Assembly: GCA_964452915.1 (NCBI GenBank)
Contig: CAYVNW010000038.1
Coordinates: 1-24,106 of the forward strand
Direction of reading: 5' to 3'
Origin: Colivivens sp964452915
GTDB taxonomy: Bacteria > Bacteroidota > Bacteroidia > Bacteroidales > Bacteroidaceae
DNA length: 24,106 nucleotides
In this document: positions 1-4,482 of the stretch, one piece after another
How the letters are laid out: each line of letters starts with the position of its first letter
Numbering within the stretch: the first letter of the stretch is position 1
Translations under genes and position numbers: made by a program
The notes under the pieces: generated by a model
The model's database searches: none
What the model was told of the DNA's origin: nothing
The model's input: only the letters and a program-made list of their open reading frames with translations

Positions 1-291
1 CCTGACATGAAAGGGCTTTCATACAGGAATCTACAATACATTAGACAATGGTATCTCTTTTATAATCAAGGAAATATAATTGTGCAACAACCTGTTGACA
101 AATTAGTCGAAGATGAAGGGCAACAACCTGTTGCCCAATTAAGCGAGGACGTATTCTTCTCCGTTCCTTGGGGACATCATTTATACATCATATCGCAATG
201 CAAGGATTCGGCAGATAAATTTTTAATAATGCTTTCACCCCATCTCTCCTCAACGTGCATTTCTTCAATATCACGACCTAATTCCCAATAA
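1..291 (+). pseudogene. YhcG/DUF1016-family nuclease fragment (middle part), open at the window's left edge
   Basis: The frame is open from base 1: it reads Pro-Asp before the first Met at 7, matching the family's PDMKG(F/L)S-RNL-Y-RQWY block, so that Met is internal and the gene entered from outside the window. The frame continues through a QQPV repeat linker to the hallmark SVPWGHH block and ends its resemblance at CKD (about base 207). After that the residues no longer look like the family, and the frame stops at 289-291. The usual following section (FY-RKTIENGW-RAVL and the C-terminal PD-(D/E)XK nuclease domain) is absent. YhcG proteins are predicted restriction-like nucleases found near mobile and restriction loci. 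I infer a truncated, non-functional remnant. Its N-terminal counterpart lies just beyond it on the opposite strand. Confidence 0.75.
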
Positions 292-326
292 TATTTGAGC
301 ATTTCACGATTTATCACTCTCAACCT
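177..326 (-). pseudogene. YhcG/DUF1016-family N-terminal fragment, inverted
   Basis: On the minus strand a 50-codon frame reads INREMLKYYWELGRDIEEM followed by ERWGESIIKNLSA. This is the typical N-terminal block of YhcG/DUF1016_N proteins (VNREML-YWELGR-I ... WG--VI-NLS-DL). Resemblance stops at NLSA, about base 210, and an in-frame stop (TAA, 327-329) lies just ahead of the block, so there is no start codon and the piece cannot be translated as a normal N-terminus. The block is the natural predecessor of the PDMKG segment that opens the plus-strand fragment. The two pieces of one protein family therefore face each other with at most a few bases between them. A 6-bp inverted repeat (ATGTTC/GAACAT, 329-344) flanks its outer end. 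Confidence 0.7.
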
Positions 327-569
327 TTATGTTCATCCGAACATGGAACAGAAGAAGCGATGTATTGCGAAAATGTTTAAGTCGTTAGGGAAATAACATT
401 GAATAGGAACATATCGGGATAGCATGACTTGCTGGGATGACGGCGAAGTTACACCTTATTATATTATACGCGCGCGCGAGGAAATTGCATTCAGTAGCGA
501 GATAAACAACTTAAATTTGAAGGTATCTGCGCCTCGGCATTTTCTGCTGTATTTTCAGCCCCGAAAAGG

Positions 570-657
570 ATATTAATATGGTTGACAGTTTATATTAATA
601 TGCTTTGCCATTTATATTAATATGATTGGGCACTTCAATTAATATCCTGACTTTACC
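570..657. repeat. Four 22-bp iterons with palindromic ATATTAATAT core
   Basis: ATATTAATATG occurs at 570, 592 and 614, exactly 22 bp apart. A diverged fourth copy (CAATTAATATC) starts at 636, again 22 bp on. Each unit is an 11-bp conserved half with a 10-bp perfect palindrome, followed by an 11-bp variable half. The 22-bp spacing puts the palindromes on the same face of the helix, as in iterons or operator arrays. No partner gene is adjacent, and the function is unknown. Confidence 0.7.
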
Positions 658-721
658 TGAATTTACTTTACACTCTTTGTACTTGTTTACTGATTTGCTT
701 TACTTAGTGCTTCGCGTGGTG

Positions 722-738
722 TGACATCTATGATGTCA
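722..738. repeat. Small hairpin, 7-bp stem
   Basis: TGACATC, a TAT loop and GATGTCA form a perfect 7-bp inverted repeat. It is the first of several hairpins in the 722-923 cluster. Confidence 0.55.
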
Positions 739-746
739 GGATGTAT

Positions 747-770
747 TAAGCGGTGACCCTGCTTGGGTCA
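747..770. repeat. TAAGCGG + hairpin element, copy 1
   Basis: TAAGCGG (747-753) is followed directly by TGACCC, a 5-base loop TGCTT, and GGGTCA (765-770). Copy 2 lies exactly 80 bp downstream with the same motif, stem length and loop length but a different stem sequence. Confidence 0.55.
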
Positions 771-826
771 TGGTAGTTGGTTTGGTTGATGCCTCACCTC
801 ACAGTGAACTGATGAGACGGGGTTAC

Positions 827-850
827 TAAGCGGTTAGCCCGCCAGGCTAA
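827..850. repeat. TAAGCGG + hairpin element, copy 2
   Basis: TAAGCGG (827-833) is followed directly by TTAGCC, a 5-base loop CGCCA, and GGCTAA (845-850). Compared with copy 1, several stem positions differ on both arms while pairing is kept. Confidence 0.55.
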
Positions 851-905
851 TATAATGTGACGTGGCAGGTGCTATTGGGTCTGCCTCTCAGTCATGCAGT
901 TTCTG

Positions 906-923
906 CTCCCCGATAAAGGGGAG
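906..923. repeat. Hairpin CTCCCC/GGGGAG inside a wider pairing
   Basis: CTCCCC (906-911), loop GATAAA, GGGGAG (918-923). An outer CCTCTC near 876-881 can pair with GAGAGG just after the hairpin (about 927-932), giving a nested stem. Either strand could carry it as RNA; no promoter is obvious. Confidence 0.45.
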
Positions 924-1078
924 ACCGAGAGGGGTGTAAAGACCATTGACAAATCGAGTGTATCCTCAGTGTGCTATGACCGTGCTTTGCCGCAGTGCAA
1001 TGCCGCAGTGCGATGGGGTCCGATATAATCATGTCATGCAACAATGCTGCGAGTCGGTTACGCCTGTAAATCAATGTG

Positions 1079-1102
1079 TTCTGTGGTCGTACGGCCACAG
1101 AA
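1079..1102. repeat. 24-bp near-perfect palindrome
   Basis: TTCTGTGG ... CCACAGAA flank a TCGTACGG centre. All positions are symmetric except one T/G pair, giving up to 9-11 bp per arm. It could be a protein-binding palindrome or a hairpin; the location is intergenic. Confidence 0.5.
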
Positions 1103-1114
1103 TTATACATCAAA

Positions 1115-1136
1115 AGTAAACGGATAGTAAACGGAT
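1115..1136. repeat. Two tandem 11-bp copies of AGTAAACGGAT
   Basis: The 11-bp unit occurs at 1115-1125 and immediately again at 1126-1136 without mismatch. One helical turn of spacing is typical of direct-repeat binding sites for regulators. It lies 13 bases beyond the downstream (stop-codon) end of the AraC-type remnant. Confidence 0.5.
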
Positions 1137-1148
1137 TTGGAAACTGTT

Positions 1149-1292
1149 TTACTGCACTATGTTTGAGCTTGTCGCACTTCTGTACTTCTTGGGTGATATG
1201 CCGACAATCTTGGTGAACAGGCGTGAGAAATAATAGCAGTCGTCAATGCCAACCTTCACGCAGATTTGGTTTATCAGAACATTGATGAATCT
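1149..1292 (-). pseudogene. AraC-family regulator, C-terminal helix-turn-helix remnant
   Basis: The minus strand encodes a 47-residue stretch reading INQICVKVGIDDCYYFSRLF then TKIVGISPKKYR. This is the second helix-turn-helix of AraC/XylS regulators (family pattern I-EIA--VGF-D-SYFSR-FKK--G-SP--YR). It ends at a natural stop (1149-1151) a few residues after the SPKKYR signature, as full-length proteins do. Upstream, a stop at 1293-1295 interrupts the frame, and the first helix-turn-helix and the sensor region are missing. In Bacteroidales such regulators, alone or as hybrid two-component systems, usually control polysaccharide utilisation genes. The neighbouring CE15-like esterase could be what is left of such a locus, but that is inference. 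Confidence 0.75.
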
Positions 1293-1303
1293 CTAAATTC
1301 CAT

Positions 1304-1327
1304 GCGTGGATGACAATTCATCCACGC
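1304..1327 (-). terminator. 10-bp perfect hairpin after the esterase gene
   Basis: GCGTGGATGA (1304-1313), loop CAAT, TCATCCACGC (1318-1327), seven bases past the esterase stop codon on the minus strand. Stem and position fit an intrinsic terminator, but no U-run follows, so termination is only likely. Confidence 0.5.
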
Positions 1328-1333
1328 CATATG

Positions 1334-2545
1334 CTACCACATCCATTTCTGGCAGTTCACGTCTTTGAACATTTCAGCGTCAGTGACATTGGTATTTGCA
1401 GAATTGTCGCCAAGGAGGAATTTATCGACAAACGCCTCAACATACGGGTACTGAACTTCAGGCAACTGACAATGCGGATGCCCTCCCACAATAGAGAATC
1501 CCATTCTGTCGGCAATGCCAAATGTCTTCCACACTTCGCGTGCCGCTACACACGACACGTATCCCGACTCATCGGCAAGCCACTCATAATCAGTATTACC
1601 CAAAATGAGTACTGCTCTTGGAGCAATCAAGGCAACCAGTTCATGATGATCGATAGGTAATCTGGAGACTTCATTTGAAAACTGCCTCATACTTTCCTTG
1701 AACCAAGCATAATTGGTACGTCCAAGAGTCTCTACATTGCCAAGAGTTTCCGACACACGCCATGCAGCAGCACCACCGCCACCCGGTTCTTGTGCAATTG
1801 TAAGGGCAATACGTTCATCAAGTGCTCCGGCAAACAATGCCATCTTACCAGCGAACGAGCATCCGGTTACAGCAATATGAGACATATCTATCCGTGACTT
1901 TCCACCTACAATCTCAAGTCCGTCAATAATACGGCTTATTCCCCATGGCCAGGCACAATACGCACCCATCTCCACTCTGTAAGGATATATCCTGTCTATA
2001 GGCTCCTGTCCCCTCTTTTGAGTATGTGACATCACCTGTCCGAAATTAAAAGCGATTTGGGCAATGCCCCGCTTATCAAATATTTCTTTCGGCAACGAGC
2101 CTGTACCCATGCCAATACCTATAACAGCAGGAAACGGTCCGTCACCATCCGGATAGTTGATTGTAGCAGAGAGAACAAGCGAATCGCTGCCTGCCATTAC
2201 AAGAACCCTCAAAGTGTCATGATCCATCTCAGCTTGTATCTGATCACGTCTGACTACCGGCTTCTCACCGATTTCATAATAATATAATTGTTGCATGATC
2301 TCCGAGCGCCTGTGTTCCCAATCCTGGAACTGAGTAGATGCTCCATGTCCGTCGGCCCACTCGAAAGGATTAGGCAAATTAGGAATAGCAGGAAGACCTA
2401 TCATCGGCTTCAGCGCAATGCGCGGATAGCTCTCAGCAGTGTTTTCTTTATTGTAAACAAAAGGGATTGTTTGTCCGGATAAAAAGATTGCGGTACAGAA
2501 ATATAAGACACAAGCCGCTATAAATCTGCTTATATTGAATTTCAT
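1334..2545 (-). CDS. Secreted CE15-like glucuronoyl esterase (alpha/beta hydrolase)
   Basis: This 403-residue protein is probably a carbohydrate esterase of family CE15, enzymes that cleave the ester between glucuronoxylan side chains and lignin or related alcohols. Visible signatures are the nucleophile elbow GCSFAGKMAL (Ser about 230), the following block AQEPGGGGAAAWR with an acidic residue at about 253, and GGHPHCQLPE near the C-terminus (catalytic His about 358). These match the CE15 pattern GCSR-GK / QE-G-GG--WR / HC. The open frame extends 30 codons further upstream, but I place the start at 2545 because MKFNISRFIAAC... begins a clear signal peptide ending near SGQT, implying export. 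It lies downstream of the small membrane-protein gene, separated from it by a terminator-like hairpin. Substrate specificity is not decidable from sequence; other acetyl-xylan-esterase-like hydrolases are the alternative. Confidence 0.8.
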   Translation of the reverse strand: MKFNISRFIAACVLYFCTAIFLSGQTIPFVYNKENTAESYPRIALKPMIGLPAIPNLPNPFEWADGHGASTQFQDWEHRRSEIMQQLYYYEIGEKPVVRRDQIQAEMDHDTLRVLVMAGSDSLVLSATINYPDGDGPFPAVIGIGMGTGSLPKEIFDKRGIAQIAFNFGQVMSHTQKRGQEPIDRIYPYRVEMGAYCAWPWGISRIIDGLEIVGGKSRIDMSHIAVTGCSFAGKMALFAGALDERIALTIAQEPGGGGAAAWRVSETLGNVETLGRTNYAWFKESMRQFSNEVSRLPIDHHELVALIAPRAVLILGNTDYEWLADESGYVSCVAAREVWKTFGIADRMGFSIVGGHPHCQLPEVQYPYVEAFVDKFLLGDNSANTNVTDAEMFKDVNCQKWMW

Positions 2546-2599
2546 AAACTGATTGATATCTATATAATTAACATGATTGATGATTTGATTAGTAACGAA

Positions 2600-2627
2600 A
2601 CAAAAGCAGGGACTAAACGCCCCCGCT
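2600..2627 (-). terminator. Intrinsic terminator after the small membrane-protein gene
   Basis: On the minus strand AGCGGGG (2627-2621) pairs with CCCTGCT (2611-2605), one G-T pair, followed by TTTTGTTT. It sits 13 bases past the stop codon at 2641 and should limit read-through into the esterase gene. Confidence 0.6.
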
Positions 2628-2640
2628 TGTCTCATGAAGC

Positions 2641-2874
2641 TTAAGCCTTGCCCTGTGAATCATCAGTGTAGTCAGGCTTTGCATCCTTACTGAAGAACTT
2701 GTTCTGGACCACATGCCAAATGATGCCTATAACAATAAGGCACATGCTGCCTCCCGTATACCAATTTTGATCACACAAATCCTGCATTGCAGGAACTAAC
2801 ATTGCGAGAATCATCAAGAGTCCGCCAATCAGGACAAGAATAACTCCAACATAGTTCTTAATGTCATTACCCAT
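2641..2874 (-). CDS. Small two-helix membrane protein of unknown function
   Basis: A 77-residue protein with two hydrophobic segments, roughly residues 9-29 (VGVILVLIGGLLMILAMLV) and 42-56 (GGSMCLIVIGIIWHV), and a charged, soluble C-terminal tail (KDAKPDYTDDSQGKA). Two membrane helices with a short loop containing a Cys-Asp-Gln-Asn stretch are all that can be read. I do not recognise a characterised family; small proteins of this layout are common next to the rpsF operon in Bacteroidales, from memory. It is transcribed divergently from rpsF across a 207-base region. It is followed by its own terminator, so it is probably monocistronic. Confidence 0.7.
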   Translation of the reverse strand: MGNDIKNYVGVILVLIGGLLMILAMLVPAMQDLCDQNWYTGGSMCLIVIGIIWHVVQNKFFSKDAKPDYTDDSQGKA

Positions 2875-2913
2875 TTTTATCTTGCTTTATTAATTTACTT
2901 CGCTTTCAACACA

Positions 2914-2921
2914 CAAAGTAA
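2914..2921 (-). promoter_or_regulatory. Probable -7 element for the small membrane-protein gene
   Basis: On the minus strand TTACTTTG resembles the Bacteroidetes -7 consensus TAnnTTTG with one mismatch, about 40 bases ahead of the start codon. No clear -33 is seen. Confidence 0.4.
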
Positions 2922-3005
2922 ATGAAAAAAATCCAATTGCGCATCATAAAACCCGAAATATTTTATTATGCATCACGATTTTTTGCAAAAAACAGGCTGA
3001 AGTGA

Positions 3006-3035
3006 TTGCACATCCGTTTTTTTTCACTACCTTTG
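3006..3035 (+). promoter_or_regulatory. Promoter of the rpsF-rpsR-rplI operon
   Basis: The -7 element TACCTTTG (3028-3035) matches TAnnTTTG exactly; a TTG at 3006-3008 lies 19 bp upstream as the -33 element. The predicted leader before rpsF is about 40 bases. Confidence 0.75.
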
Positions 3036-3081
3036 CAACCGCTTTACGCAAAAAACAAATAATTAATCAACAAAACAATTT

Positions 3082-3420
3082 ATGAATCAGTACGAAACCG
3101 TTTTCATTTTAACTCCCGTTTTGTCTGACCAACAGATGAAGGAAGCGGTAGAAAAGTATCAGACTTTCCTTACGGACAATGGAGCAGAGATTATCAATGT
3201 TGAAAATTGGGGTCTCAAGAAACTTGCTTACAACATCCAGAAGAAGTCTACAGGATTCTATTCCATGATTGAATTCAAGGCAGATCCTAAATTAATTGCT
3301 AATTTCGAGTTGCAGATGCGTCGTGATGAACGAGTTATCCGCTATCTCACAGTAAAGAACGAAAAGTACGCTGCTCAATATGCTGAGAAGCGTCGTAATC
3401 ACAAAAAGGAGGAGGCTTAA
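3082..3420 (+). CDS. rpsF: 30S ribosomal protein S6 (bS6)
   Basis: This 112-residue protein matches S6 throughout: the N-terminal Y-ETVFIL-PVLSD strand, the WG-KKLAY-I-KK block, YSMIEF, and the C-terminal R-DE-VIRYLTVK block. S6 binds 16S rRNA together with S18 in the platform of the 30S subunit. It is the first gene of rpsF-rpsR-rplI, with rpsR two bases after its stop codon. The start is not preceded by a Shine-Dalgarno sequence (AT-rich leader), as is usual in Bacteroidetes. Its last codons (Lys-Lys-Glu-Glu-Ala) form the strong AAGGAGGAGG that serves as ribosome binding site for rpsR. Confidence 0.97.
   Translation: MNQYETVFILTPVLSDQQMKEAVEKYQTFLTDNGAEIINVENWGLKKLAYNIQKKSTGFYSMIEFKADPKLIANFELQMRRDERVIRYLTVKNEKYAAQYAEKRRNHKKEEA
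3406..3415 (+). promoter_or_regulatory. Strong Shine-Dalgarno of rpsR
   Basis: AAGGAGGAGG lies in the last rpsF codons, 7 bases ahead of the rpsR ATG at 3423. Full-strength Shine-Dalgarno sites are rare in Bacteroidetes. Confidence 0.7.
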
Positions 3421-3422
3421 AT

Positions 3423-3701
3423 ATGGCAACACAGACTAATCAAGAAGTACGTTTCTTGGCTCCACAGACAATAGACGTAAAAAAGAAGAAGTATTGTCGT
3501 TTCAAGAAGAGCGGTATAAAGTATATCGACTATAAAGATGCCAATTTCTTGAAGAAGTTCTTAAACGAACAAGGAAAGATTCTTCCACGACGCATCACAG
3601 GTAATTCATTGAAGTATCAGCGCCGCGTGGCTCAGGCTGTTAAGCGTGCACGTCACCTTGCTTTACTTCCATTCGTAACAGACTTGTTGAAAACTAATTA
3701 A
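3423..3701 (+). CDS. rpsR: 30S ribosomal protein S18 (bS18)
   Basis: This 92-residue basic protein carries the S18 core: KKYCRFKKSGIKYIDYKD, then FL--FLNEQGKILPRRITG and the C-terminal RRVAQAVKRARHLALLPF block, all highly conserved. It pairs with S6 on the 30S platform. The gene sits between rpsF and rplI in the standard order. The ATG at 3423 is supported by the upstream AAGGAGGAGG. In Bacteroidetes, S18 together with S6 and S21 has been reported to line the pocket that hides the 16S anti-Shine-Dalgarno, which makes the strong site ahead of this gene notable. Confidence 0.97.
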   Translation: MATQTNQEVRFLAPQTIDVKKKKYCRFKKSGIKYIDYKDANFLKKFLNEQGKILPRRITGNSLKYQRRVAQAVKRARHLALLPFVTDLLKTN

Positions 3702-3705
3702 AGAG

Positions 3706-3717
3706 AGGAGGTAAACG
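3706..3717 (+). promoter_or_regulatory. Strong Shine-Dalgarno / initiation region of rplI
   Basis: AGGAGGTAAACG directly precedes the rplI ATG (3718). The same 12 bases recur at 4366-4377 as the 5' arm of the operon's terminator hairpin. Confidence 0.7.
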
Positions 3718-4314
3718 ATGAAAGTCATTTTAAAGAAAGACGTACATGGCTTAGGCTATAAGGATGAAATCCACAATGTAAAAGACGGATACGGACGTAA
3801 CTATCTTCTTCCTCAGGGTTTAGCAGTAATCGCAACCGACAAGGCAGTAAAATCACTTAACGAGGAACTGAGACAGCGGGCACACAAACTTGCAAAGATT
3901 AAGGCCGCAGCAGAGGAACAAGCTAAGCAATTCGATGGAGTTACACTCACAATTGAAGCAAAGGTATCTGACGGTCAAAACATCTATGGTTCTGTAGGAC
4001 CGGCACAGATTGTTGAGGCTCTTGCACAGAAAGGTATTGAACTCGACCCTAAGAAGATTACCAGCAAAGGTGTTAAAGCTCTTGGTCACCACATTGCCAC
4101 AATACAGCTTCACAGAGAGGTTGTCGTAGAACTTCCATTCGAAGTTGTTCCTGACGCAAGTTCTAAAAAGGCAATCGACGAGGCTGCCGCACAAAAGAAG
4201 GCTGACAAGGAAAAAGAGCAGGCAAAAGCAGCTGAAGCTGCGAGCGAAGCAACAGAAGAGACCGCTGAGGATACAGAGGCTGATGCTGAAGAGCCAGAGG
4301 CAACTGCAGAATAA
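3718..4314 (+). CDS. rplI: 50S ribosomal protein L9 (bL9) with long acidic tail
   Basis: Residues 1 to about 148 are a standard L9: MKVILKKDVHGLGYKDE, the NYLLPQGLAV-AT signature, and a C-terminal domain ending in LHREVVVELPFEVVPD. L9 binds 23S rRNA near the L1 stalk and helps keep reading frame. The protein is 198 residues, about 50 longer than the usual 147-150. The extra tail is low-complexity, first Lys/Ala-rich (KKADKEKEQAKAAEAA) and then Glu/Asp/Thr-rich, ending in EEPEATAE. No frameshift is evident, and base composition is unchanged through the tail. Such tails occur in some Bacteroidales L9 proteins to my recollection. It is the last gene of the operon and is followed by a long hairpin. 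Confidence 0.96.
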   Translation: MKVILKKDVHGLGYKDEIHNVKDGYGRNYLLPQGLAVIATDKAVKSLNEELRQRAHKLAKIKAAAEEQAKQFDGVTLTIEAKVSDGQNIYGSVGPAQIVEALAQKGIELDPKKITSKGVKALGHHIATIQLHREVVVELPFEVVPDASSKKAIDEAAAQKKADKEKEQAKAAEAASEATEETAEDTEADAEEPEATAE

Positions 4315-4365
4315 CACTTATGCCAACCTAAACCAATTAGGAATATATAAGCAAATACATCAAAC

Positions 4366-4400
4366 AGGAGGTAAACGGCCAATTACGGTGTTTACCTCCT
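4366..4400. terminator. Long hairpin between convergent rplI and kinase genes
   Basis: AGGAGGTAAAC (4366-4376) and GTTTACCTCCT (4390-4400) form a perfect 11-bp stem with a 13-base loop, 49 bases past the rplI stop codon. There is no strong T-run on either side, so it may be a bidirectional or RNA-stabilising 3' hairpin rather than a classic terminator. Confidence 0.6.
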
Positions 4401-4410
4401 ATTCTTATAA

Positions 4411-4476
4411 ATAACCTAACCTGCTTCGGACGATAACCTAATTAGCTTCGGGCAGTAACCTAATTAGCTTCGGAGC
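4411..4476. repeat. Three tandem 22-bp units, family 1, locus A
   Basis: Units start at 4411, 4433 and 4455. Unit 1 reads ATAACCTAACCTGCTTCGG plus three variable bases; units 2 and 3 read (A/G)TAACCTAATTAGCTTCGG plus three. The frame TAACCT......GCTTCGG is constant and the middle six bases vary; in units 2 and 3 they complete the palindrome CTAATTAG. The array sits 6 bases past the kinase stop codon, in the gap between convergent genes. The same family recurs at 20978-21088. Confidence 0.8.
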
Positions 4477-4482
4477 TTCAGT

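Larger units (their letters stand above)
292..1148. other. Gene-poor stretch with repeats and hairpins
   Basis: No credible gene is visible in about 850 bases. The stretch contains a CG-alternating run near 470-478, the 22-bp iterated repeat at 570-657, a hairpin cluster at about 722-923, a doubled TGCCGCAGTGC motif (988-998 and 1001-1011), a near-perfect palindrome (1079-1102) and an 11-bp tandem repeat (1115-1136). A 73-codon minus-strand frame at 892-1113 crosses several of these structures and resembles nothing I recognise. The mix of broken genes on both sides and dense small repeats suggests a site of past insertion, deletion or inversion. Confidence 0.6.

Noticed and set aside
827..850. 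Integron attC site
   Set aside because: GTTAGCC resembles a core site loosely, but it does not fit the GTTRRRY pattern and no integrase or cassette gene is present.
892..1113. 73-codon minus-strand open frame
   Set aside because: It crosses several inverted repeats, has odd composition, no recognisable motif and no promoter element; it is probably chance.
2940..2985. ATAAAA/TTTTAT inverted repeat between the divergent 77-residue gene and rpsF
   Set aside because: Short, AT-only pairing with interrupted arms; not better than expected for AT-rich intergenic DNA.
3853..4317. 154-codon minus-strand open frame rich in Cys, Leu and Phe
   Set aside because: It is antisense to rplI and its composition reflects the reverse complement of Lys/Glu/Ala codons.
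4411..4476. Possible CRISPR array
   Set aside because: The 22-bp units follow each other without spacers and no cas gene is present; the variable part is only six bases. The same applies to 570-657 and 20978-21088.
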